Below, piece after piece: positions 11,368 through 21,822 of a stretch of DNA of 64,000 nt (its first letter is position 1; each line of letters opens with the position of its first letter). This stretch comes from Pseudophaeomoniella oleicola (Eukaryota; Ascomycota; Eurotiomycetes; Phaeomoniellales; Phaeomoniellaceae). Where the stretch lies: positions 248,001-312,000 of the forward strand of contig QWDQ01000011.1 of assembly GCA_003868215.1 (NCBI GenBank). The letters run 5' to 3'. The position numbers were made by a program, and so were the translations under genes. Below the pieces are notes generated by a model. It worked only from the letters and a program-made list of their open reading frames with translations. It did not search any database and was not told where the DNA came from.

Positions 11368-12360
11368 GCTGAGCCGGGTCTAATTCCTTTTGACTGATGC
11401 AGCTTCAATGCGCTTCTGCGCCGCGTAAAAGGGTGTCTTCCGCAATCAGGCTGTAAAGCGCAGTTGCATTGTATGTTACTTAGTGGCTGCTGGGTTGTTT
11501 ATGCGGGAGCTTGCGAGTCCGGCCTTCCGGCGGAAGTATAAGTCAACGGCTGAGAACGGTTGTCAAACGAGCGACGAGAATGATATGAAATTGGAATATG
11601 TCCGGTTTGCAACAGAGGAGGCAATAGATTCTCGAGGTGAAAATTGAAGGGAGGAAGAATCTAGGGAAGAGGCAGGAGAGAGGGAATAAAGCAGCTTGTG
11701 TGTGGGAAAGGGAAGTTGGCGAATCAGTTTGGGAAGTTGGATTATGGGAACAAGTGAAGTGGCTGGGTTACGGTTACGCCTCTCGAGGGCTGGTTTGTTG
11801 CTAATTGGCGATAAGCTTAGCGACCTTACTACGTAGTACTACGTAGTACGACGTAGTACGTTAGTTAATATAACTTAACGGCAAAACTGACGCTCCCGCT
11901 GGGCAACACAATAATCACAATAGAGACGAGACACGTGGAGAAGGAAATACAATGATCCCGAGGGAGCCCGGAAAATGCGGGTGGCTGGATATGGCGATTT
12001 CAAAACATTCAAAACATTGGATCCTCTCTCTTTCTTCCCCTCACATTAATCATCTAATGATGCGACAATGCCATTGTCTCAACGGTAAAGAATGCATTGT
12101 TATTGCAGACACCGGTTTTCTTACTTCCGAGCAAAACACATATTTCACATCGCATTTCATGTTCCTTCCATTTTTCATTGGCGGCGTTGCTGAAGTACCT
12201 ATTAAGTAGCTAGTATGGATCCCTTTCCCTTCCGAAATTCCTGTGATGCAGATTTACAGCAGATCGAGACGTTACGATCTCCAAGCGAGAAAGCCATGAA
12301 CATCATGTAATCATGTGAGAGAAGATGTTAGTATGTGAGCAGACTGCCGAGTATATAACC
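11368..12360. other. Intergenic region
   Basis: Upstream of the membrane-protein gene and downstream of TRM4. No gene supported; the 85-codon frame at 11952-12209 has no family features. A tight cluster of TACGTAGTA-type copies lies at about 11826-11862. Confidence 0.5.
11826..11862 (+). repeat. Cluster of TACGTAGTA-type motifs
   Basis: Three near-tandem copies of a partly palindromic CTACGTAGTA unit about 12 bp apart. This is the densest instance of a short motif that recurs between genes across the window. Confidence 0.75.
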
Positions 12361-15071
12361 TCACTCCTCTTCAGAGGACGTGTTACCAGCTGCCTCGACC
12401 TTCCCATTTTCGTCCCCACCATCTGCCTCTCGCTCAACCTCGTCGTCTGCAACATCAGGCATCACACTGTCTTCGGCAGCGATCTCCACCACTTCCGCCT
12501 CAACTGACGGTACCGGTTTGGCTGTAGCCTTCATGGGGTTGACAAGCTCCGTGGTATCATTGAACAGTCTCAGTAACATTGCCCGGCGATCCTCTTTAGG
12601 CAACATCAGGTTGAGCGAATGCAAACTCTTCCACAGTGGGAATACCATGTACTCTTTCAGATCGTCTTCTCCCTCCCCTGGTTCCACCCGCAAAACGCAA
12701 CATCCGAGAGACACTGCCACCACTTGTGGCCCTATCTCCCCGAGATCTTTCCATGTTTCTCCCGAGAACTTGGGGAACATCTCCACGAGAAGCTTGCGGA
12801 GCGTCTCCCGCTTTCGTAATATCACCACCCGCTCGTTGCCCACCCATCGTTCAATCACGGAGAGACCATCCGTCTGTATTCTCCATGGGCAGACATCGGG
12901 GTGAGGGACATCCTGCTTCACGAACATTTTGACGCCAGAATGCACGAACTTAAGCCCTTTGCCCTCATTCTCCGTCAATATGCCCTTCGCCAAAGCGGTT
13001 GTGTAATAAATGTTTTTGCTTGCCGTTCCCTGTGTATTTCGCACCATGAATCGATCCATTGGAAATCTTTCCGATATCTTGTAAAATTTGCGAATCTGTT
13101 CCAGTTCGGGTATATCTGGTGAGAGGAACTTGAATGGTTCCTCGAAAGGTTGGTCTCTTTTCTTCTTTTGGAGTGCTCCTGGTGCGGGAGGCTTATCAGG
13201 CAGAGGATGTTGTAGAGTGCCCTCAGTGGATGGTTGAGGCTTGTCAGTGCCGTTTGCCTCTGAATCCGGGACTGCTGCCGGCTTGGTCGGTAACGGGTGT
13301 GTTAACGCGGGTATTGCTGCACCTGTAGCCTCTTCTGACTCCACTTTGGTCTTCTTTGTGGGCTCTTCATCAATCTCATCAGCTTTTCTCTTCAGACCTG
13401 GACTTCCTTGCCCTTCGTCGCCGGCGCCGTTTGTCGTCACTGGTTCTAGAGTGACTGTCGTCGTGATTTTACTTCCGTCGACATCCGCAGCTTCGGGTTT
13501 GATCACCTTCGCTTTGACTTCTGTTGGTTCTGGAGCCTTCTTGCCTTCCTTCTCTGGTTTCGCCTTGATCTCCGATACCTTCTCAAGCACTGCAATGAAG
13601 AAAGCCCCCGTGTCTTGACTATGCGGATAAACACGCATGGCGTAATCTAGAGGAAGCTCCTTTAATTCTGGGGCAGTGGGAGGGAACATAGTTTCCGAAA
13701 GCTTGTTGATCGCAACATCATCCTTCACTTGACGGGCCTCTTCAACCTCCGAATATTGGTCCCAGAGCTCTCCGTTTCGATCCATAACTGTCCAGGTTTT
13801 CAATCCGGGGAACCGCTTTAGACCCGGAAGTTCATTGCTACAATCGATGAGTTTCACTTTCGACGATCCTCCGCAACGATCAATGGCTGCCACCAAAACA
13901 GCCTCGTCCTCGATAGGGTTCATACTGCAGGTCGAGTAGACAACGCGACCGCCTACCTTCAGCATCTGTAGCGAGCGGACCAATATGCGAATCTGGGTGA
14001 TGTGAAGTCCCAAAGCATTCTGCGGTCCCCATTGTCGCCAAATTTCAAGATTCTTTCTGCTTGTCCCATCCCCTGAACATGGCACATCAGCCAAAACACG
14101 ATCAAACTTGAGGTATCTGTTGGGTCCCTGCTTTCCGTCCGCGCTCGGATCCGATGGGAGCTTGATGGAGGGGAACATGGTTGCATCATGATTTGTGACG
14201 ATAAGATTCGCCGAGCTCAACCGTTTCAGTTGATGTGTCAACATATGCGCTCTTTTGTAATCGACGTCGTTCGCGATGAGCAGTCCTGTAGATCGCCCAT
14301 CGTCTTCATAGGTAGAAACATCTGCCTGCCCGCTCTGATAAGCCGCAGCAGCTGCAGCGCTTCTCTCCTCTTGTCCGGAAAGCACCATCTCCAGCAATTG
14401 CGCCGACTTGCTACCTGGCGCCGCACATAGATCCAAAACTGTCATCCCGGGTTTGATGTTCATAAGCAATGGCGGTATCATGCTGACCACTTCCTGGCGA
14501 CTGATGTTACCGACGTCATTCTCAGCGACGAGAAATTTCTGAAAACTGGCAAACGGTGCAAAGCGACGAATCACTGACTTTGGAGTTGTCATATACCAGG
14601 CCAGCTGATCAGGGTACCATACGACCGGCTTTGGCGTTTCGACGAATTCTCCTTCGTGCTTGATGGAGACTATTTCGGGAATGTAGAAGTCTTGAAGACG
14701 TTGTTGAACTGCGAGCGCATGCCTACCATTGGGTCAGTACACGACTCCGAAGCCAATAGACTAATAATTGGACAACATACGACTTTGAGCCCGTGAATCT
14801 GAAGCTGTTCGGAAGATCCCTCCTCATGGCAATCCAAAACGCTTCCTTCTCTTCCTCAGGAACCAGGTTGAGGCTGTCATAGTACTTTTGATACTTCTCG
14901 TTCTCTCTGACAACTTCTCTCTGGGAGGTCCTCTCCCCTCCTCGACGTGGGGGTCCGCCGCGACCTCCTCCTCCGCCTCCGCGCTATTTCGTGGTCAGCT
15001 TCCGATGAACTGGGTGGAGGTGTGGCGCTGGAACTTACGTTTCTGCGGTCATTCCTCTTATTTCGTCCCAT
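12361..15071 (-). CDS. TRM4: tRNA (cytosine-5) methyltransferase Trm4/Ncl1 (NSUN2 family)
   Basis: SAM-dependent enzyme that makes 5-methylcytosine at several positions in tRNAs in the nucleus. Three exons (15071-15039, 14983-14781, 14722-12361) joined by 55- and 58-nt introns give 865 residues. The N-terminus is a short basic leader and a Gly/Arg (RGG-like) patch, then REVVRENEKYQKYY and LPNSFRFTGSKSHALAVQQRL, which only reads correctly through both splices. The SAM pocket DLCAAPGSKS is at about 177-186. The two RCMT cysteines are in DVPCSGDGT (about 294, release) and YSTCSMNP (about 344, nucleophile). A disordered Lys/Glu/Pro-rich stretch (about 460-600) and an acidic tail flank a C-terminal domain. 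The length fits fungal homologues. Confidence 0.94.
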
Positions 15072-16329
15072 ACTGGGATGGCCACGTACTAAGAAATAAG
15101 CCCCTTTGCTACCTTGGAGCTCTAGTATATAGTCAATTCCAGATAGACCGTGCACGAGATTCACGACAATCGTTGTGGGGAAAGATCTCTGGATATTTTT
15201 ACTATGTTGCTGTAATGTGGAGAAGCAGATGTACTGGTACTGACTGTACTGTACCATTGCAATGCACTTGAACTTTCTCTTTTCTTAGCGAACTTCGTCT
15301 TTTCAATACTTCATAATGCTGGCTTGATGAAGCTGATATACTGGTACCTGGAAGTTATCATCGGTAGACCAGGTTGTCCAATACAACTTGCAAATAGCAG
15401 ATACAGGTCACGATTGACGCGAATGATCACGGATTCAGAAGTAGATCAGATCTATTTCAGGAGTGTTCATTTCCTCGTCTACCTTCTAGCTTCTACAGAT
15501 CCGAAGATCTGAACGTGAATGCTCAAAATTATGTTGTTCAAACATGGCCATCATACCTAGGTAGGTAGGTAGCAGCTCGGTTGAGCGTATTGATCTATAC
15601 TGTACCTGCCAGGTAAAGATGGGCGGTAGTTAGAGACTCTGCTTTGTCTGCTGTCAGTTACCAAAACGAGCTGCCATTGTACATCCCGTGCGCCTTCCGC
15701 CGAATGTTGCGTCTACTGTTCAAGATCCTCCTTTCTCGATTGAGAACCTGAGCTGATCCTCCGGTTTGTGGGATGCATTGCATTGACTTCTTTGCCTCAT
15801 GACAGACTGACTGGGGGACAATTGCCTGGACACGGGGGACTCGAGTGAAGTATGACGAAGCATATGGATGTTCTGTGTCAAACGTCCAACAACACTAAAA
15901 AGCACAGAAAGGAGAAAGACCTGCTCAGTCGGACGAATGCTGCGCATGAAGAGCATTACCAATCTCACCGACATCGTGATAACCCTTTCAGGAATGTCAG
16001 AAATCTTCCAGGCTCCACAATTCTGACAGTCAGAAAACGTTCACGACATGGTGATAACCGAGATATGGTCTACAGGCATCAGAAAATGAATAATCAAGAA
16101 GTGGATATCTGGGTCGGAAATCATGGTAAGATACCCGTCTCAGTGGGATGGGTTACGGATAAATAGAAGAGATGTGCTGCAACTTCGAGGTCTTTCTTAA
16201 CAGTATTCTTCAATTATTCTTTAGATCTATACTACAGCACAAGTCAACCTACATCACGACAGGTAGTTGAACCCGCTCACCTTGTTCCCGAAGATAGGCC
16301 TCACTTATTACCCTGTCAACCTCACAAAC
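15072..16329. other. Intergenic region between divergent genes
   Basis: Holds the promoters of TRM4 and of the hydrolase gene. It includes an ACCTAGGTAGGTA-type repeat at about 15555-15572. No gene supported; the 104-codon frame at 15852-16166 shows no family signature. Confidence 0.5.
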
Positions 16330-17174
16330 ATGTCCAAACCTTCAATCCTAGTTGTCACCGGTTCCTTTGCGCTTCCAGAAGCTTACGATCGAGTCGTGGA
16401 CCCAGTGGCAGCGAAAGGCTATGAAATCCGAGCCTTGCATCTCCCAAGTGTGGGCCTCAAGACCGGGACTGGTAGGGAAGGCCCACCACCCACCATGTAC
16501 GACGACGCTGCGCTCGTGGCCAAAGAAGTCGAGAATCTCGCAGAGGAGGGCAAGGATGTCGTCCTAGTCGCACATTCTTACGGAGGCGTCCCGGCGACCG
16601 AGAGCATCAGGGGATTGGAGAGGGAGGAGAGGCGGAAGAAAGGAAAGCGAGGTGGGATCGTGGAGATTGCGTATATGACTGCGCTGGTACCGGAGATAGG
16701 GATGTCGGCAGCAAGCGTATTGGCAGATGTGCCGGATGCGCCGGAGGAAAATCAATTTCGCCTAGAGATTGATGTTGGTTTCCCTTCATCCCTTCTTCCG
16801 TTCATCTTCAATTAATATTGCCACAGGAAAAGGGCTGAATGCACCAAGACCCGGCCAGAATTGCTCCAGTCGTACTGTCAAGCCTTCCCCAGGAAGAAGC
16901 CGAAGTTTGCCTCAAGAAATGGGCTTTACATTCTGCGATCAGCTTCGCTGGTGAACTGACGTATGCGGGATTCAAGGACATCCCGGTGTCGTATTTGCTC
17001 TGTGAAGAGGACCTTTGTATTTCGCCGAAACAGCAGAAGAAGGGAATTGAGTTGATGGAGAAGGAAAGCGGGAGGAAGGTCAATGTTACAAGTATCAAGG
17101 CTGAACATTGTCCTATGATAACTGCACCGCAGGAAGTAGTTGATTGGCTTTTGGCCGTGGTTGGAAAAGCATAG
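16330..17174 (+). CDS. Alpha/beta hydrolase-fold protein with an in-frame TGA (possible pseudogene)
   Basis: Small single-domain alpha/beta hydrolase of the type common in moulds; substrate unknown. Exon 1 (16330-16773) reads MSKPSILVVTGSFALPEAYD, with the nucleophile in LVAHSYGGVP. Exon 2 (16827-17174) has GELTYAGFKDIPVSYLLCEEDLCI (acid) and AEHCPMI (His). The natural splice (GTTGGT donor at 16774, CAG acceptor ending 16826) gives LEIDEKG, then TGA at 16836-16838, then MHQDPARIAP. My recollection is that relatives carry Trp here (a GWM motif), so a single TGG-to-TGA change is the simplest reading. Apart from this codon the frame is intact, about 263 residues. A weaker alternative intron (16778-16848, AAG acceptor) keeps the frame open but deletes the segment. 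It could be a recent pseudogene, a strain allele, a sequencing error or unusual splicing. Confidence 0.75.
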
Positions 17175-17571
17175 AGCGATAGGCTAACACGAGCCATTGG
17201 CGAATTGGAAGGGGCCTGAGAAAGGGAAGAAGTCTAGCACAATATACTGCGCCGCGCAACGTTGCTCTTTTCTGAACCAGCTGCGAGAGAGATTCCTTTC
17301 AAGACTGCGGCCTTCGAAGTAGAAATCAACGTTGCGCTGATCTTGATAGGCGAGAACAATGAGCACCCGAGAGTCCCTGAGAACACTGCTCTTTGTAAGG
17401 TTTACCCAATATGATCTGACGAATCGAGCATCTTCTGACTTGACCATCCAACTCTCGAAGTGCCACCCCTGTTGAAATCAGCACACAACGAGCCCTGAGG
17501 GGTATGCATTCGCTCCAGCCTAGGGATACGTGATACGTTGCTCATCCTCAAGCGATAGGTTCTCATCATCA
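17175..17571. other. Convergent 3' region
   Basis: 397 bp between the 3' ends of the hydrolase gene and the bZIP-type regulator. No coding signal seen. Confidence 0.6.
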
Positions 17572-18504
17572 TCAACACAAAAGAAACCCCCATTTATCCG
17601 CGAAAGCCTTCTCGACAGTCCACGCACCAGGATCCCACGGCGGCATCCCCGGCGCAATCGAAAAGCTAGGCATCATATGCAGATCGCGCACGAGTTCTTC
17701 CTCGTCGATGATCGAGCTCGTGTTGATCATATTGTCTCGCATCTTTGGGAACGGGAACCGGTCGATCCCGCTGTTGTGCAAGGTGACGAGCTGGGTGGGC
17801 GTGGGGTGCAATGACAAGGGGACTTCTGGTGAGGCGGGGGAGGACTTGATGGGGACGATCGTGCAGCTCGGGAGGCCGAGGATGCGGCCGTTGATGTAGA
17901 GGGCGCCGAAGATGGTGAGTGGGTAAGAGGGTTCGTAGATTATGCTGGGGGTTTGGGCTTGTGCGGTCAAAGGGGGGTGAAAGAGCGGATGCTGGGCTGA
18001 TGGCGATGGTATGATTTCCCCTAAGCATGGAATCGGGTCGAAAGCGTCAGGATCAAGATCTTGAGGAGGAGCCTCTGATACATGACGGAGATCGTTGTCA
18101 GCTTGCGTGTCATGAATCGTCTGTATTTCGAGGCATTCAGGAGTCTCTTCTGCCTTCTCCTTCGCTTCTCGCAGTCGTCTTCCTAATGTATGACATATTA
18201 ATCAGAACGAGACCTCCTTAGAAATCTACAGTAATGTCCTTTTTCAATCAGATCCACTACTGAACCAGATCCCTAAATCAATCAGGTACAGACTGGCCTT
18301 TGCCAGTAACGTAGTAGCTAGGGGCCGCGTTGGAACAAAGCAGCAGTGAACCCCGTGCCAGATACCCTGATGCATACGAAGACAAGAGGGAAAATAACAC
18401 CTACGTCTCGCCCGTTGAGCCAACTTATCTTGAATCTGTTTCCTCTTCCTCGCATCCGTAACGCTGTGCCATTCATCCTTGTCGACCTCGCCGCCATTTT
18501 CCAT
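17572..18504 (-). CDS. bZIP-type regulator with DUF3425-like C-terminus
   Basis: Probable nuclear transcription factor of a mould-specific group that joins a bZIP-like basic region to a DUF3425 domain. Exon 1 (18504-18405; the frame extends to an alternative ATG at 18531) encodes DEWHSVTDARKRKQIQDKLAQRAR. A 222-nt intron, long for this window, splits the basic region, and exon 2 (18182-17572) continues RRRLREAKEK. The total is 236 residues. The domain after about residue 115 contains SLHPTPTQLVTLHNSGIDRFPFPKM, IDEEELVRDLH and PWDPGAWTVEKAFADKWGFLL, which I recognise as DUF3425. The basic region has Asp (QDKLAQR) where classical bZIPs have Asn, and no leucine heptads follow. DNA binding and dimerisation may therefore differ from a classical bZIP. 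Confidence 0.82.
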
Positions 18505-18531
18505 TATATTATTCATCATCACAAACGACAA

Positions 18532-19420
18532 GAAAAGAAAAACAGCTTCTAGACAAAGAAAGGAAAAAGAACGTGAGATGATAAGAGCAAAAAAATTGAA
18601 GAGAGACGGGGATGGATATGGGAGAGAGGAGAGAGAGAGAGTGTGTGTGTTCGGGAGGTTTGAGGCAGGTAGATACCCAAGGTCCTTTGCTTAGAAATGC
18701 TGATGGAGAACGGAACGGATAGTCGTTCCGGAACAACGACCCCGTTGTTCGTATCCATTTTATCTTCCGGGAATTTAGTTGCTTTATAGATAGACATAGA
18801 CAGGTGGTCGAAACTACAGAATGCTTCCTCTCGCTCTTCTTAAACAACCTGGCGAATCGCGTTGTGACGAAGAAGGGTCACGATGTATATCACTCAGAAG
18901 GAAGGATTGGGTATATATGTAAGTATTACTAATGCACTAGACGACACAAAAAGGGATCCGCCTGCCATCTTTGGTTTGGAGCAGCTTCATGGTCCTTCTC
19001 AACATAGATGTGGGCCCCTTTTGCCGCTTTTTGCGATAGATTGTAAGGACCTCGCATGAACATAGTGTGCCATCGGCGAAGGCGGCTCTGACAGCAATGG
19101 TAAAATCAGCGTTGCCCTGGTGGATTTGGGTGAGCTAATAGAATCCGGTCAGCTGAAGACCTCAGATGGACTGCCGACTTCGTAAGATATTTTGATCCCC
19201 AGACAAGACCATCCCTGATGATGGGCATATGGCAGCAGTGGTCTGCCAATAAAATCGAGATGAAAGAAGCACGACCCAGAATGTTGGGTTTAGGAAGAGC
19301 GCATGAATAAAGGTCACCAGGACGATTTAAAAAGGTGGATGACAGATTGGTACCAAAGTCCTCGCGATGCGTGCAGCGCCGAGCCCTGGAGCAAGCGAAG
19401 CAAGACCAAAAAGCCATACA
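18532..19420. other. Intergenic region
   Basis: Promoter side of the bZIP-type gene and 3' flank of the CYSTM gene. It includes short GA and GT runs near 18624-18650. No gene supported. Confidence 0.5.
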
Positions 19421-19825
19421 TCAGAACAAGAAATCCATACAGCAACAGCAAGCAAGAGCAGCCATCAACCCTGCACATATGCCCCCTCCTGCGCCGCTAC
19501 TTCTGTTTCCATAGTACCCCTGTGGCTGTTGGCCGTACGGTTGCTGTCCATAAGGTTGCTGGCCATACGGCTGCTGACCGTAATACATCGGCCCCTGTTG
19601 TTGAGGTTGATAGTATCCTCCTTGAGGTGGTCCGTACTGTTGCGGGGGATATCCGCCCTGTGGAGGTGGCGAACCGTACCCTCTGAATGGCTCTTGTGAA
19701 TTATTGTACGGTGATTGCGACTGAGACTGTTCTCCTCCATAATATGGGCCTGCATCTTGATGGACGGGTTTCGGGTATCCCGGTGGTGGTCCCTCGGGAG
19801 CCTGATACTTCTGGGGTTCCGACAT
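19421..19825 (-). CDS. CYSTM-domain small membrane protein
   Basis: 134 residues, single exon. The first about 105 residues are Pro/Gly/Gln/Tyr-rich and disordered, with four near-perfect YGQQP pentads just before the end (about residues 83-102). The C-terminus GAGGGICAGLMAALACCCCMDFLF is a textbook CYSTM module: a short membrane-embedded helix closed by a run of Cys and an acidic-aromatic end. CYSTM proteins are small, tail-anchored and linked to stress tolerance in plants and yeast. The Cys may be palmitoylated or may buffer metals or redox state; for this gene that is inference. The pentads are encoded by a short minisatellite (about 19520-19580), so repeat number may vary between strains. 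Confidence 0.85.
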   Translation of the reverse strand: MSEPQKYQAPEGPPPGYPKPVHQDAGPYYGGEQSQSQSPYNNSQEPFRGYGSPPPQGGYPPQQYGPPQGGYYQPQQQGPMYYGQQPYGQQPYGQQPYGQQPQGYYGNRSSGAGGGICAGLMAALACCCCMDFLF

Positions 19826-21032
19826 ATCGTATAGCTTGTTCTGCTGCGCCGATGTTTACTTTGCGCACTCGCTCTGAGTCGTTGATATTGAGCACCGAAT
19901 AGGCTTGGAGGGGATATGCACCACTTGAGACAAATGCGCCTTTCGACTGTCAAGTATGCGCAAAAGAGACGCAAGGACTTGTATTATTCGACAGCGTGGG
20001 AGTAGCGACGACGTGATAAGTTGAAGAAGATGTACTATGTGGAAAGGAAGCAAAAAAGAATGAAAAGGACCGGTAAATGATGGATGGCCGCGTCAATGAG
20101 GCTGAGCAAGTCCGTGGCGACAAAGAGTTCTCGGCAGGATCGGGTGATTGACCCGAAAACTCTTGGGGGGAGTCCCCGTCTTCTTCTGCTTTCGGCGACG
20201 AGGACCTTGGCGTCAACTGGACATAATTTTACTTGGGTATAACTTACTGGTAAGAAAAGGAATTAGGGACAAGACTGCACCAGATCGAATACTTTTGCAC
20301 AACTCGCACTGGATTGTATTTGGCTTGTCACGGAAAGGTGATGCAGGCCGATCAGTGTTTGAGGTGGGTTTCGTAGTATAAGAATGGCAGCGCGGACAGG
20401 TGGGGCTTTTGGGCTGTAGCAGATCGAAGGATCTAGGTACTACTTCGACTCGGAAATCATCAAATTGCAGATACTCAACGCCACGCGCTTTGAATAATTC
20501 AATCATCATAAATCTGTTATATTCTAAGCGAGAACAAGCTACCATAATTACCCAGCGAAACATCGGGGACAAGATGTCTGCAGAATCCAGGGAAAACCCA
20601 TCATGATTAAGGGTATCATATCTCGTGGGACTCTTCTCGTCTATGTATGTTTATTAAACTCGTTAATGTCAGAACAATTGCTCGTTGCCAGTGGCTAGTA
20701 GTTGCTTTCTCGAAGCCATATTTGGGGTAGAAACGACACGCGCAGAATGTCAGAAAAGTACCAGGTGTGGAAGTACAAACTCGCCTAACCACCAGACTTC
20801 TCGGTCTTACGGGGTTCGGGTATTATTACAAGATGTCAGAGTGTTGGCAGAGGTTTGGCAGAGGTGAGCGAGGAATCGGACAAAGCTTCACCTCCGACTC
20901 TGATGACGCTAGACTTGATGACTGCTACTAGGCCACGTGTTCCAGCAGCATATGTGATCGGAAATCGAGATGCTGGTGTCCAACGATGCCCTTAAAGCAA
21001 CCAAGGTCTCATTGGCGTGTTGACCTAATACT
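19826..21032. other. Intergenic region
   Basis: No gene I can support. One minus-strand frame (20213-20572) contains two CxxC pairs but no family match; see the rejected list. Confidence 0.5.
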
Positions 21033-21822
21033 TCAGTCTGTCTTGGCCTCTTGACCGGTCAACAAGGTGAATGTAGGAGCTTGAAGTTTGTCACGTCCGT
21101 GAAGGAACTCCAATTCCATCAGGAAGACGAATCCCAGCAATTTACCACCCAACTGCAAAACTAGATCACCGGCGGCGGCGGCCGTTCCCCCTGTTACTAT
21201 GTTAGACGAGGTCTCAAGGTAGGGCAACACATGACTAACCCGTGGCAATGATATCGTCAACGATAACTACCTTCTGGCCCTTTTTAATGGCATCGGCCTG
21301 CATCTGAAAGAAGTCTTGGCCATATTCTTTCTCGTAAGCGGCCTCGACCGTAGGGCCGGGAAGCTTGCCCTTCTTTCTGGCGGCGACAAACCCAGCACCT
21401 AGACGGAGCGCCAAACTGGGACCGAACAAGAATCCTCTCGCTTCGAGACCGAGTATGACATCTGGCTTGTTCTCCTCTCCGTATGTCTGCAGGATGTGTA
21501 TCTCGAGCGACCTGATGAGCGCAGCATGGAGGTCGGCGTCGGCGAAAATGGGCATAATATCCTCGAAGAGGATGCCCTTGCTCGGGAAATCGGGGAACTG
21601 TCGCAGCGCCGACTGCACTCTCACCTTAAGACTGGCGAGTTCGGCGGTGCGGGAGGGATGGGGGGAGGGCTGTTGTACCATGCTGCGTTAGTGGGGCAGT
21701 TCGTTATCGGGGATAAAAAAAAAAGATTTGCGGCGGAATGACCAACTCACCTGTCCCTTGGCGACTTCGGTGGCATCTGGAGCAGATCGAGGAGGATGTG
21801 CTCCTGTATATTCTTGCGACAT
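21033..21822 (-). CDS. APT1: Adenine phosphoribosyltransferase
   Basis: Purine salvage enzyme that converts adenine and PRPP to AMP. Three exons (21822-21751, 21669-21240, 21190-21033) give 219 residues. Diagnostic segments are [50 protein letters not shown], and the PRPP loop [18 protein letters not shown], which is completed by the second splice. I placed the first exon at [15 protein letters not shown]. It has a GTGAGT donor and joins in phase 0 to [15 protein letters not shown] at a CAACAG acceptor just after a CTAAC branch-like motif. An alternative is to start at [10 protein letters not shown] (21681) without that exon; the core enzyme is the same either way. Confidence 0.93.

Noticed and set aside
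20213-20572. 119-codon minus-strand frame with CPRC and CELC pairs
   Set aside because: Two CxxC pairs looked like a zinc ribbon, but spacing and surroundings match nothing I know, and no splice extensions improve it. A search of this frame against related genomes would settle it.
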